Assembly (NCBI RefSeq): GCF_965363235.1
Contig: NC_134839.1
Coordinates: forward strand, 114,880,517-114,944,516
Origin: Mytilus galloprovincialis
Lineage: Eukaryota > Mollusca > Bivalvia > Mytilida > Mytilidae
Direction: 5' to 3'
DNA length: 64,000 nt
Part shown: one piece after another, positions 1 to 11,124 of the stretch
Layout: each line of letters starts with the position of its first letter
Numbering within the stretch: position 1 is the stretch's first letter
Notes under the pieces: model-generated
Seen by the model: only the letters and a program-made list of their open reading frames with translations
What the model was told of the DNA's origin: nothing
The model's database searches: none
Translations under genes and position numbers: made by a program

Positions 1-426
1 TGTATGTTTGAGCTTGCCAGTTTCTCAGCACAAAACCTCTGAAAAAAATTGGATTTTAATCAGTACATGTATAATATGTAATGTGTAAAAGTTTAAAAAT
101 ATTTAGGACAAGACAAGTGAAGGTTAGAGTCTGGGATAGTTTTTTTAATTGAGTGTTTACTACAAACATGTGGATGTAGAGATACATTAGTTATCTTAGC
201 ACTCGAAAAAATGTAAATATGTTTAGAATACAGTAAGTTATCTTTATACAGGTTCTGAAAATACATTTTATAGATGTGAATAAGTATTTTTATGTATTTG
301 CCTCAGGATGGCTCTAACTCAATATTTGACAATCAAAAATATATAAAAGCTATAATATTAGAAAGACCTAAATGATCGAAATATTTGATTGTATGTAATT
401 TATTGAAGATTATTTGATTGTTTCAG

Positions 427-3400
427 GTTGGTCACTCTGGAAGTGGTAAGAGTACAATTATACGGTTGTTATTCAGATTTTATGATGTCACTGGTGGTCA
501 GATTATTATAGATGATCAGGATATATCCAAGGTAGATATAATACAAGAATTGATGTTTAAAGAATAGTTTGCTTGTCACAGCATTTATTAAAAGTTACAA
601 GAATATATGTAAAAAAAAAATAGGCCATAGGTTCAAAACAAAAGATTGATAAATTATATGCTATTTATATTAAACAAAAAGTCCTAACAAACATAAACAT
701 GATAAATACTGAATCAAAAAAAAAAATTTGCATTGACTGGAAAAAAAAGAGAAAAAATTTAGAAAGATTTTGGATTACAGATTACTAAATGAATTACACT
801 GAATGTTAGGCAAACTGCAACAATCAATCTAATTTATTGAGGAAATCATCCTTTATCTTAAAAATAGAGGGATATTATTGAAGAGAAGGAAAGGTAGAGG
901 TAAAATATTATCAAGACTTAAGAATTAAATGTATTTTACATTCCAGGTGAAACAAGAATCATTACGACAACAGATAGGTGTGGTACCACAAGATACAGTT
1001 TTATTTAACGATGATATACGTTACAATATACGATATTCTAAGTTTACAGCAACTGACGAAGAAGTAGACAATGCAGCTGATGTGGCTGATATACATCAGA
1101 GAATTCTAACCTTTCCTAAAAGTAAGTAGAGGGAGCAATTGTGCACCAGATGTGGCTGATATACATAAAAGAATTCTAACGTTTCCTAAAAGTAGGACAG
1201 AAATGAAAGGGTATAGAATGTAGGAATTATCTTTGTTCAGTTTTTCTTAGGTTTAGACAGAAAAAAGTGAACATTTAAAAAAAAAAAATTATAAAACCAG
1301 ATAAATGAATTTCTCAAATTCTTTGTTAATTTATCCCTTTATGCACCCCTTGTATTATTTTTTTTTAATCAAAGTGTGGTTCGTTTGATCTCAGTTCTTC
1401 ATTGGTTAAAATCCGATTATGACTTCGAATTTTCTTGCTTTCCTCTGAATTTTCTATTGTGATGGCATGAAAAAAGGCGACCATGCCTGATGACGTCACA
1501 TAGAAAGAACACATCTTTTTGCAGATCATTTGAAAAGAGTGAATAACTATTGTAAGAATCATTAGAGAAACAGATTCCACCACCAAATGTAGTGTAATAA
1601 GATATTTATCCAATCTTAACAAGTAAATTTTCAATATTAAAACGCTCTCCAAGCTTCATGTTTTAAATTTGAAAATTTAACTGTCTCGAGTGGATAAATG
1701 TCGTATCTCACTCGATGCAGTGGTAAAATCTTTATCTATATAATTTCACAAGCTCTATTTTATTAATTTATATGTTGGGTAATGAAATAATTCCCTTTAT
1801 TGTCTTTTTTTCTTCATGGTTCTGATTAAGATAGATACTTTTGAAATGATTCAAACAATTGTGTTTTTTCTTTTCAGAATATGAAACAGTAGTCGGTGAA
1901 AGAGGATTAAAATTAAGTGGTGGAGAGAAACAAAGAGTAGCAATAGCCAGAACAATATTAAAATCTCCTGCTATTGTATTAATGGATGAGGTATATCTAA
2001 TTACCAAAACTTTATAAAAATATTTGTCCATCTTTCATTATACAGCTGTGAACAAGTTTAAGTTGGGTTGGAAGTTTTAAATCACTCTATACATCTATCT
2101 ACATGTCTGTCTGTCATTGAGCTGTGAACAAGTTTAAGTTGGGTTGGAAGTTTTAAATCACTCTATACATCTATCTACATGTCTGTCTGTCATTGAGCTG
2201 TGTAAGTGCTTTTCCTTAATGACTAAAACATGAAACTTTACACAATTGTTGACCACTACCTGAGACTACATTTTTAAGGGGAGATAATCAAACATTACTT
2301 ACTTTAGCATTGAAATATGCTTCAATACTCTGTCATATTCACAAAAATGCTATATATATATGTAGGACTCTAAAGTGTGATGGGGACGCTAAAGTACGAT
2401 GGTCTATGCTAAAGTACGTTGTTCCATACGCTAAAGTGTGATGGTCCGGGAAAATATAGATGAAAAACGTAGTTTGATAATGACGTTAACAGTTGTTTAC
2501 ACAAACTAAAAATGAACATACCGGAAAATAAATTAGGAATATTTGATTAACATTTTTTACACCATATGTCCATGACTTACGAGTAATTGATTGAATTTAA
2601 CCGTTTTTTGTCGGCTGAATCACAATGGTTTTTTTTTCGAGTGCTGAAAAAAGGACTTGTATCTCACATTTAGATTTAAGCTTATGCAAATAAATGTTGC
2701 ATATTCGGACAATGAACGAATTAGGGATTTTTAATTTTCAATGACAAATGTAAGGGAGGTTGTAACATTAGTGTGAACATCAATCTACACCAATTATCCA
2801 AATATTCAATACGCTCCGAATTGTTAAAAACTTGTTTTACATGAGATATAATATTAGCAAAACATAATTTACCTTTATAACAATTATTACTTGGTCGGAC
2901 TTGTTAATTTAGAAACAATTACTTCCGCCTATCGGTAAATTATAAAGCCTATCACATATGTTATACCTTAGCATAATAGCTTTTGCAAAAAGACTTTTTA
3001 AATCTCGATGATTTAATACTTCGAATCTTACCCTTAGGACCATCACACTTTAGCGTGATACACCATTGTACTTTAGCGAACAAACAACCAAAGCACTTTA
3101 GCATGAGACACCATCGTACTTTAGCGTAGACCATCACACTTTAGCGTGACCATCGCACTTAAGAGTACCATCGCACTTTAGAGTCCTACATATATAAAAA
3201 GATGTGGTATGAATGTATGTTTATTTAATGGTGATACAATTGAAATTAGAAAAAAAATACAGAACTTATGCATAGGAAAAAGAATTAATGCATTAGAGCT
3301 TGGATTTATGTATAAAAATGTAATAATGTAAAAATCCACAAAATTTCTTGAATGTTTTGGTACATAAATATCATGTCAAAACAAGACTTTATTCAACTGA

Positions 3401-4946
3401 GACCTTTCAGTTTTTCCACTATTAGCTCCAAATTTGATAATTTGAATACTGTGGATACCAATTTTTGTGGATTGCAGAAAACTTGCCTTTTCGTGGATAT
3501 GTAATTTTACGCATATGGTTTTGCCAAAGTCTACATACAACCTGATAGAAAATTTGTTATTAGTTGAACATTTATATTCAGTAGTCTAAGAAAACAAAAA
3601 AGAATTAAATACAGTCATCTTTTGTGTTCAAATAAATATTTTACATACAAAAATGAAAATTATTACTTTTGAAGACATCTTTTTTTAAATCCATAATTTT
3701 CTTGGATAAAAAGATAGAACTAAGATTTTTAATGCTTATTCAAAGCTGTATAAAATTTTATTTCAGTTTTCCATTCTGTGTCCTGCAATAATGTACTAAA
3801 AACAATATAAACTGTCTATAAAATTGAGAATGGAAATGGCGAATGTGCCAAAGAGACAACAACTCGACCATAGAAAAAAACAACAGCAGAAGGTCACCAA
3901 CAGGTCTTCAATGTAGCGAGAAATTCCTACACCCGGAGGCGTCCTTCAGCTGGCCCCTAAACAAATATATACTAGTTCAGTGATAATGAACGCCATACTA
4001 ATTTCCAAATTGTACACAAGAAACTTAAATGTCTATGTCTTTTAGGCTACATCAGCATTAGATACTAAAACTGAAAGAAATATACAGTCAGCTTTAGAAA
4101 GAGTGTGTGAAAACAGGTCTACAATTATAGTAGCTCATAGACTTTCTACAATTATACATGCACATAGAATTCTAGTTTTACAGGAAGGAGAGATTGTAGA
4201 ACAAGGGAGGTAAGTACAACATATTGATATAGTATTGAACAAAATGGGGAACTAAGCCAGCCTTATAAAAGGTAATGACTATCCTCTCTGCCAAACAAAC
4301 TTAATTTGATTGGGATAAATCCTTCAGTTTTGTGTGTATTTATAATTGCAATTATTGAACAATGCATGAATAAAGGCAACAGTTGTATACCGCTGTTTGA
4401 AATTCATAAATCGATTGAGAAAAAAACAAATCCCGGTTACAAACTAAAAGTGAGGGAAACACATCAAATAAAAGAGGAGAACTACGACACAACGGAAACA
4501 CAACACTAAAAAGGAACACACAGAAACGAACTATAATATAACAAAGGCCATGTGTTTCAAAGATTTGAAAATATGGGGTTGATTATATATCGATTTTAGG
4601 AATCACTGCATACAAATAATACTATAATAATAAGAAATTATTTGATCTAAACAACAAAAACAAATGTTTCCGCTGTAATTAACTAGCCTTTATGATCACT
4701 ACCATAAATTGAAACATTCAAAGTTTTGAAACCAATACTTTCGTTGCTAGGCAAAGTTCTGGATTTACATGAAGTGTTGAAGGACCTTATACAGAAGTTT
4801 CTAATAATTTTATATATGTTTTCAGTCATGAAGAGTTACTGTCAGCTAATGGACTGTACAGTGAAATGTGGTCGGAACAGCAGACTAAAAAGGAGGATGT
4901 AGATAATTCATCACTTAATGGCACTGCTGAAAACAAGGATAGTTGA
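427..4946 (+). CDS. ABCB6: ABCB6-type mitochondrial ABC half-transporter, C-terminal nucleotide-binding domain (5' part outside window)
   Basis: Five coding exons join in phase: 427-531, 947-1121, 1878-1990, 4046-4209 and 4826-4946 (stop TGA at 4944). All have AG/GT borders. Together they encode the ATPase domain of an ABC exporter: Walker [10 protein letters not shown] in the first exon, Q-loop VVPQDTVLF in the second, signature [10 protein letters not shown] and Walker B IVLMDE in the third, D-loop SALD and H-loop IVAHRLST in the fourth, and a short polar tail in the last. The run from the Q-loop through [14 protein letters not shown] matches the ABCB6/HMT1 branch better than plasma-membrane ABCB1. 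ABCB6 proteins are half-transporters of mitochondrial and endolysosomal membranes linked to porphyrin and heavy-metal handling; that role is family knowledge. No upstream coding exon is visible in bases 1-426, so the membrane domain must lie to the left. All catalytic motifs are intact. ABCB7 is the main alternative. Confidence 0.9.
1148..1192 (+). repeat. Partial duplicate of ABCB6 exon 947-1121
   Basis: The 3' end of the upstream exon (GATGTGGCTGATATACAT onward, including AATTCTAAC and TTTCCTAAAA) is repeated about 70 bp downstream with a few substitutions. The duplicate ends in AGTAGGAC instead of the real donor AGTAAGTA and has no acceptor, so it is probably not spliced in. Confidence 0.8.
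2045..2196 (+). repeat. 76-bp tandem duplication in ABCB6 intron
   Basis: Two practically identical 76-bp copies lie head to tail, starting GCTGTGAACAAG at 2045 and 2121. A third start (GCTGTGTAAG) at 2197 breaks off at once. The near identity implies a recent event. Confidence 0.9.
2355..3196. mobile_element. 842-bp element with inverted ends and repeated 'CTAAAGTGYGATGG' motifs
   Basis: The left end reads TATATATGTAGGACTCTAAA and the right end is its reverse complement, with TA-rich flanks that could be the target site. Just inside each end the motif CTAAAGTRYGATGG recurs several times: about four at the left in one orientation (2368-2445) and about seven at the right in the other (3036-3180). 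The 600 bp between are AT-rich with no open frame. This is a non-autonomous MITE-like element; I cannot assign a superfamily. It lies in an ABCB6 intron. Confidence 0.75.
3826..4035 (+). repeat. Dispersed bivalve repeat, 'GAGAATGGAAATGG' family
   Basis: This begins AAATTGAGAATGGAAATGGC and runs through GTGCCAAAGAGACAACAACT to AGTTCAGTGATAATGAACG. Related copies in this window lie at 16013-16205 (+), 16725-16790 (-), 36311-36410 (-) and 38228-38300 (+). It directly precedes the ABCB6 exon at 4046. The family is not named here; it behaves as a short interspersed element. Confidence 0.75.
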
Positions 4947-5221
4947 TATAGCATCATACCTTGGAATAAACATTTAATCTTGTGTTGAAGATGAAATATT
5001 GAGATTTGATTTCATTTTTTCAAAGTCATTTCCAACTTTCCTGCCATTCCATTATGATTCTATTATCTGTTTGTAATGAAGGGTATACATATATTATGAT
5101 AACCAGCCAATCCTTCTTCCCCAGCCAAATACAAGGATTGTACAGATGTTATTAGCTCAAAGCATGGGCATTAAATGACTGTACGTTGCTGAATGGTGTT
5201 TATTTGTTATGTTTTTCTATT

Positions 5222-5445
5222 AGTGGTCACCACAGACTGTATCTTAGAAACCTAAGTCTCTAAGTCTCTGTCCCAAGTCATGAATGGTGTTAGCTATATA
5301 GTGGTTGTAATATTAGTGGTCACCACAGACTGTATTTTAGAAACCTAAGTCTCTAAGTCTCTGTCCCAAGTCATGAATGGTGTTAGCTATACAGTGGTTG
5401 TATCTCTGTCCCAAGTCATGAATGGTGTTAGCTATACAGTGGTTT
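5222..5445 (+). repeat. Tandem repeat in the ABCB6 3' UTR
   Basis: A unit of roughly 100 bp (GTGGTCACCACAGACTGTAT ... GGTGTTAGCTATA) is present twice. A third partial copy keeps only the CTCTGTCCCAAGTCATGAAT portion. Confidence 0.8.
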
Positions 5446-5466
5446 TATTTTTTGTATTGTGTGATA

Positions 5467-5472
5467 AATAAA
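5467..5472 (+). terminator. Polyadenylation signal of the ABCB6-type gene
   Basis: AATAAA lies about 520 bases after the stop codon and is followed by a T-rich stretch. It is the best candidate end for the 3' UTR, which contains the tandem repeat at 5222-5445. Confidence 0.5.
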
Positions 5473-5479
5473 ATCTTCA

Positions 5480-6223
5480 GGTTTTTTTTTTCGTTGAAGA
5501 ATTTGGTGGTGAGTACAGTTTTGATGGTCTTATAACTTTTTAAAACGTTTTTGGAAATTAAGGGCAACCCCTTAGGTATAGTAATTTGAGGTTATATGTT
5601 GTCCTCTAGATATCTTTAGGCTTTGTTGTTTGTCATTCTCTCAATGGGTAATATTCCTCATCATCTTTTACACATTTTTATAATGTAGCAAATTATTTTT
5701 ATTAAATGTTGTTGTTTCTCGAACTATCTTTCACTTCTATAATTATGTCCGTCCTCAAAAAGTTGTGCTATTTCCAAGAACCACAAATCAGATCCATCTG
5801 AAATTGGTATCTTAACTGTGTACTGTATGTTTAGATTCACCACTCAACATCTTCATATATGTACTGAATTTTTATATGTTCTTACATATGTTATGAAATT
5901 ACTACAATTGCTCATCAACTTTGTGTCCAGGGAATACTTATTGCTGAGGTAACTTGGTTTTTTTTTCTGAAGCATTTATTGGGATAGAATGAAATGCATC
6001 AAGAGACCAAGTGAAATTGATAAAATTCACACAGACTTGATGCATCATATTGTGTTGTACACTTGCTACTTTAAAAAAGTAAAGAAGATATTATGGATAA
6101 CTATTTATGATTATGATAGGGACCCTGCAATGGGTATTCCGACATTAGAATTTTGAGAATTTCATATCACCTTCAATAATAAAAGTCTGACCAAGCATTT
6201 TGATATGTCTTCCTGTTTAGTTT
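5480..6223. other. Intergenic, nothing recognised
   Basis: AT-rich sequence after the ABCB6 polyadenylation signal. I see no open frame with coding character, no RNA gene and no strong repeat. Confidence 0.6.
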
Positions 6224-6487
6224 TGATTTGATTTGATGTGTTTTTAATGCCACTTTTAAGCACCAATTTTGGGCTATTTCATGGCAGCCAATTTTTATTG
6301 GTAGTGGAAGCTAGAGTTCCCAGAGAAAACCACTGTTCTTTGATAGGAAAACTGACAATCTTAGTCAATTAAGATTTTAGGCAAGTACACCTGCACAAGC
6401 AGGATTTGAACTCAAACAACCTCAGTGTTGACTGATTAATGATTACAGTAGTAACTACTTAGACCACTCAGACATTGAGGTCCCTCT
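6224..6487 (-). mobile_element. tRNA-derived SINE
   Basis: On the minus strand the head reads like the 5' half of a tRNA, with an A-box-like TGTCTGAGTGGTCTAAGTAG near 6475-6455 and a B-box-like GAGTTCAAATCC near 6415-6404. A body follows with TCTCTGGGAACTCTAGCTTC and GGCTGCCATGAAATAGCCC, then a tail of repeated CAAAT near 6224-6240. A leucine/serine-type tRNA head is suggested by the GAGTGG motif. The body resembles the conserved central domain of mollusc SINEs; that match is from memory. Confidence 0.65.
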
Positions 6488-7214
6488 CCCTATTTAAAAC
6501 AAGAAGTGATAGAACTATATGTAATTTATGGTATGTCTATTCTAGAATGATATGCATGTTTGTTTTTTTGTTAAAATGTTTATGCTAGAATGATATAATA
6601 ATTTGCTATCATTTCAAGTGTTTTTGTAATCATTCATCATCAATCTATTTATTTCAACATTTTTAAATTTTATCACCTTGTTTTTGAATGATTTGTTCAA
6701 ATTGAACAATCCAGGAAGAATATATAGCTTTATATTCAAAATTATATGTACTTTCCAAGAAAAACATTCTAATTAAGATTTCCTTATCTTCTTGTTTCAA
6801 ACTTTTATACAAACTGTAATTCACAAAGACATCCTCGTCAAGATTCCAAGGTTACAACCCTTCATACTAAATGTAATCAGTATTCAGAGACAATATATAT
6901 TATTTGAAAGCATATATATTTTAATCAGTTGTGCATAATCATGATAATACTTGGGTACATTTATAGAATTGTTGGTGTTGTTTTTATCAATTTTGATATG
7001 AATATATATATGTTGTGGAAATACTACAGTTAGATTGCAAGATGCTTCCAGCTGATTACTTGCCACAACCATTGGGGTTGTGTATTACGTCAAACTTTAT
7101 TTATAAGTAATTTTTATCTTATTCAATTGAACCCATCACTTACTGTCTGTTAGATTTATATGTTTTTGTATGAATTGAAATAAAAATGTTTTTTTTATTG
7201 AAAGAGACTACAAT
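6488..7214. other. Intergenic, nothing recognised
   Basis: AT-rich DNA with short A/T runs. The only open frame, about 60 codons at 6884-7072 on the minus strand, has no coding character. Confidence 0.5.
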
Positions 7215-8115
7215 CAATTTTTATACGACCGCAAAAAAATTATTGGCATAGTAAAATGGTATGATGTCGTCATCTGTGTCTTCTGAAGACACATTTGGTG
7301 TCCAGACAATAACTTTAGTGTAAGTGACTGGATCTCTTTGAAATTTAACAAGAAGGTTCAATACCACAAAAGGAAGGTAAGAATTGATTTTGATGACGAT
7401 GGTCCCAACCGTTTTGGAATAAGAGGCCCAAAAGGGACCCAAAACAAGCATTTTTCTACTTTCAGGATATGAACTTGTGTTCAAGTATTTCAATTGCTCT
7501 GAAATTGTACCACAATGTTTGATACTACAAGAAGAATGTTTGGATTAATTTTGGGGTTAATGGTGCCAACAGTTTAGGTATTAAGGGCCAAAAAGTAGCA
7601 TTTTTGTGTGTATATGTATGGATCTCTCTTCTATTGTACCACAAGGTTCCATATCACAAAAGGAAGACTGGGATTGAGTTTGGGGGTAATTGCCAAATTC
7701 ATTCCAGAATTACGGGCCAAAAAATTGACCAAAAACAAACATTTTTCTAGTTTCCAGACAATAACTTGTGTTTAAGAATATGGATCTCTCTGAAATGGTA
7801 CTACAAGGTTCCATACTACATAGGAAAGGTGGGGGTAATTGCTCAAAGGGGGGATTCAAAAAGTTTGAGGGGGTTCAAGTTTTTTAAGGGGTTTCATTTT
7901 TTTTTTTTCAAAATTTTTCAAATTTTCAAAAAGAATCCTTTAATTGCACAGTATTGTGTAATAGATTTGTAAGATCTTGACATTTAGTTTGTCAGAAACC
8001 TTTACTATGTCAAAAATGTAATCACAATCCAAATTTAGACAGAATCAAGCTTGAACATTGTGTCCAAATTTGCCACAACTGTTCAAGATTCAACCTCTGC
8101 GGTCGTATCAGGCTG
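7215..8115. mobile_element. Non-autonomous element with ATACGACCGCA ends and ~165-bp internal repeats
   Basis: ATACGACCGCA at the left is matched by its reverse complement TGCGGTCGTAT near 8098-8109. Between them a diverged unit of about 150-170 bp recurs, with shared words GGATCTCTCTGAAATTGTACCACAAGGTT-like, AGGGCCAAAAA and CATTTTTCTA. Flanking arms plus tandem cores recall the pearl/HINE-type elements of bivalves; this is an inference from layout. Short open frames inside (7221-7493, 7766-7972) are not genes. Confidence 0.6.
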
Positions 8116-8224
8116 CGCTTAGCGAATCACTTTATTCTGTCATATCTAAAGTTCACAGCAATAATTATTCGGTATCTAAATAAAAAAAATCATAGGACTA
8201 ACTCTCACACAGATACACATTTTT

Positions 8225-8990
8225 GTCAAGCCTTCGACTTTAGTCAAAAAAGCGAGACATAGCGATCCTACATTCCGTCGGTGTCGGCGTCGTCGTTGGT
8301 AGCGGCGTCCTCAAATATTCACTCTTTGGTTAAAGTTTTTGAAATTTTGAGAACTTTCTTAAACTATACTGGATTTCTACCAAACTTCGACAGAAGCTTA
8401 TTTATGATCATAAGATAGTATCCAGAAGTACATTTTGTAAAACTAAAATTCCATTTTTTCCTTATTTTACTTATAATTTTTTTTCCTTTGGGAAACATTA
8501 CTCTGTGGTTAAAGTTTTTAAAATTTTATAACTTTCTTAAAATATACTGGATTTCTACCAAACTTCGACAGAAGCTTGTTAATGATCATAAAATAGTATC
8601 CAGAAGAAAATGTTGTAAAAATAAAAATTCAATTTTTTCCGTATTTTACTTTTGAATGGACTTACATTTTCTGCCAGGTAACAACACATTAACTCTGTGG
8701 TTAAAGTTTTTAAAATTTTAATAACTTTCCTATACCATTTTGGATTTGTACCAAACTTGGAAAGAAGCTTGTTAATGATCAACAACTAGTATCAAGTAGG
8801 AAATTTTGTTAAAACTTTGCACCTGTGTATTTGTATTTTACTTATAAATGGAGTTAGTTTTTCTTCCAGTTAACATTACATACAGTCTGCAGTTAAAGTT
8901 TTTAAATCATTTATTAGATTCATTAACTATCTTGGATTTGTACCAAACGTGGACAGAAGCTTTTTACAATCAAAAGATAGTATCAGCAGG
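8225..8990 (+). repeat. Tandem ~180-bp repeats with a GC-rich arm
   Basis: It starts with GCGAGACATAGCGATCC and a GTCGGCGTCGTCGTTGG stretch, then about four diverged copies of a unit containing CTGTGGTTAAAGTTTTTAAA, TGGATTTCTACCAAACTT and GACAGAAGCTT (starts near 8320, 8500, 8690, 8880). The layout parallels the arms at 14224-15404, so this is probably a relative of that element class. Confidence 0.65.
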
Positions 8991-9080
8991 AATAGTTTTA
9001 TTGATTTTTTTCTCCTCATTTTTGTTGATCCTGTGATTAACAGCAAATAGTTATCAAAGGTACCAGGATTATAATTTAGT

Positions 9081-9124
9081 ACGTCAGACGCGTGTTTCGT
9101 CTACATAAGACTCATCAGTGACGC
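9081..9124 (-). ncRNA. Type I hammerhead ribozyme, copy 1
   Basis: Minus strand: stem I GCGTCA pairs perfectly with TGACGT. The core CTGATGA is followed by stem-loop II GTCTTATGTAGAC (GTCT/AGAC), then GAAA, a minimal stem III CACGCGT, and the cleavage triplet GTC at 9089-9087. All invariant core bases are present. Stem I shows a T-A pair where the other copies have a T-G wobble, which argues for selection on pairing. The very short stem III is typical of metazoan type I hammerheads and may act in dimers. Confidence 0.8.
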
Positions 9125-9440
9125 TCATATCAAGATATTTATAAAGCCAAACAAGTACAAAATTGAAGAGCATTAAGGATCCAAAATTCCAAAACGTTGT
9201 GTCAAATACGGCTAAGGTAATCTATGCCTGGGATAAGAATATCCTTAGTTTTTCGAAAAATTCAAAGTTTTGTAAACAGGAAATTTATAAAAAATGACCA
9301 CATTATTGATATTCATGTCAACACCGAAATGTTGACTACTGGGCTGGCGATAGATACCCTCGCGGATGAAACGTCCACCAGGAGTGGCATCGACCCAGTG
9401 GTGTAAATAGTTATCAAAGGTACTAGGATTATAATTTAGT

Positions 9441-9484
9441 ACGCCAGACGCGCGTTTCGTCTACATAAGACTCATCAGTGACGC
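9441..9484 (-). ncRNA. Type I hammerhead ribozyme, copy 2
   Basis: Same fold as copy 1 on the minus strand: GCGTCA with TGGCGT (one wobble) for stem I, CTGATGA, GTCTTATGTAGAC, GAAA, stem III CGCGCGT with GTC cleavage at 9449-9447. The core is intact. Confidence 0.8.
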
Positions 9485-9639
9485 TCATATTAAAATATTT
9501 TTAAAGCCAAACAAGTACAAAATTGAAGAGCATTGAGGACCCAAAATTCCAAAAAGTTGTGCCAAATAGGCTAAGATAATCTATTCCAGGGATAAGAACA
9601 TCCTTAGTTTTTAAAAAATTCAAAGTTTTGTTCCAGAAA

Positions 9640-10620
9640 AATTCAGATTAACAAAGGGATGAGTTCAACTTCACCACTTAGAACTCTTGGTTTAATAGCT
9701 TCCTTGTGAGAAGCAACCATCTATATAATCCGTTTGTAGGCGCTGCTGGAATATTGCTACATAGAAATGGAAAGTTCACAATTGAGAATCTGAAATCATC
9801 TCTATTGTCGTAAAGGTATGTTTTCAACAGACCCTAATTTTCAACTTCGAGATGTAAGTTGATAAAGACTGGAAGTAAAAATAAACAACCTGCCCTGGTT
9901 CTATTTTGTTTGTCTATTAGCGGAGGTTCTGCTTCAAATGAATACAAAAATAAATGGCCTGTAGAAGGGTACGATTAGTAACCCATGAAATAATCCCACA
10001 GTGTGCATTAAAGGCCAACATTTTTGTTACAACATATTCGTTGTATTTTTTTGTTCGAATCAATGAGGTAGGTTGTTAAAAAAGTGGGTTTTTTTCATGA
10101 CAGAAAAAAGGAATGTGTATTAACGATTTCCTTTTTTGTTCAACTGTTTTGTATCACAGGCACTTGTCTCAGAAATTGTTTCTTCTTATATACCTTTTAA
10201 ATATTTTAGGAATATAGGAAATTTTTTTCTGAAACAAGTGCCTGTGGGCAAAACGGCTAAAACGTACTCTGCTACCCAATCGCAGCTTTCATATCTCTAT
10301 TGACATGTAAGCCTCATGTCTGTACACACTATTTAGGCATACGTAATAGGGTAGTGATTCTAACATTAAAACTGCAACAGATGGATATAACAAGGAAGAA
10401 TGACTAAAACCGACATTTCAGGAAATTTACAGACAGTCATGAGCTGGATCACCAATACAATGTGTTAAACGTCCCAAGCGACATTTTTTTCACGGTCTCA
10501 ATTCTTTAGATACTAGGAAAGTTGTCCGATCTATTTTACTGATTTTGTTCTATTCCTTATTGTGATAATCTGAATGCTGGTGAAGTGCATGCATTTTCTT
10601 GAGGTTTACTTTTATTATTT
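9640..10620. other. Intergenic, with one short inverted repeat
   Basis: No gene recognised. At 10156-10259 an imperfect inverted repeat (CACAGGCACTTGTCTCAGAAA / TTTCTGAAACAAGTGCCTGTG type, about 20 bp arms) frames an AT-rich loop of about 60 bp. Confidence 0.5.
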
Positions 10621-10624
10621 CGAT

Positions 10625-11120
10625 TTCTGTATTTTACACTGAACATAAGTAAACTACAATTGTATTTTACACTGAACATAAGTAAACTACTATCGTATTT
10701 TACACTGAACATAAGTAAACTACTATTGTATTTTACACTGAACATAAGTAAACTACTATTGTATTTTACACTGAACATAAGTAAACTACTATTGTATTTT
10801 ACACTGAACATAAGTAAACTACTATTGTATTTTAACATAAGTAAACTACTATTGTATTTTAACATAAGTAAACTACTATTGTATTTTATAGTGACCATAA
10901 GTAAACTTCTATTGTATTTTACAGTGAACATAAGTAAACTACTATTGTATTTTATAGTGAACATAAGTAAACTACTATTGTATTTTACAGTAAACATAAG
11001 TAAATTACTATTGTATTTTACAGTGAACATAAGTAAACTACTATTGTATTTTACACTGAACATAAGTAAACTACTATTGTATTTTACACTGAAGATAAGT
11101 AAACTACTATTGTATTTTAT
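10625..11120. repeat. 33-bp minisatellite, about 15 copies
   Basis: The unit is TGTATTTTACACTGAACATA followed by AGTAAACTACTAT, with variants CACTGA, CAGTGA and TAGTGA and two shortened copies near 10830-10870. Because the unit is 33 bp and lacks stops in some frames, it creates long frames on both strands (194 and 216 codons). These are repeat artefacts rather than proteins: there is no flanking splice structure or recognisable domain. Confidence 0.9.
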
Positions 11121-11124
11121 AGTA

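Larger units (their letters stand above)
9043..9635 (-). mobile_element. Retrozyme: tandem 360-bp units with two hammerhead ribozymes
   Basis: A sequence of about 230 bp occurs twice in the same direction (9043-9275 and 9403-9635) around about 127 bp of unique DNA. On the minus strand each copy carries a complete type I hammerhead core, and the two predicted cleavage points lie exactly 360 bp apart (after 9087 and after 9447). This is the arrangement of metazoan retrozymes: small non-coding retroelements whose transcripts self-cleave to unit-length RNA that can circularise. The repeated parts differ at several positions, so the element is not brand new. The 60-codon frame at 9224-9406 inside it is incidental. 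Confidence 0.8.

Noticed and set aside
9224-9406. 60-codon frame
   Set aside because: Falls entirely inside the non-coding retrozyme unit.
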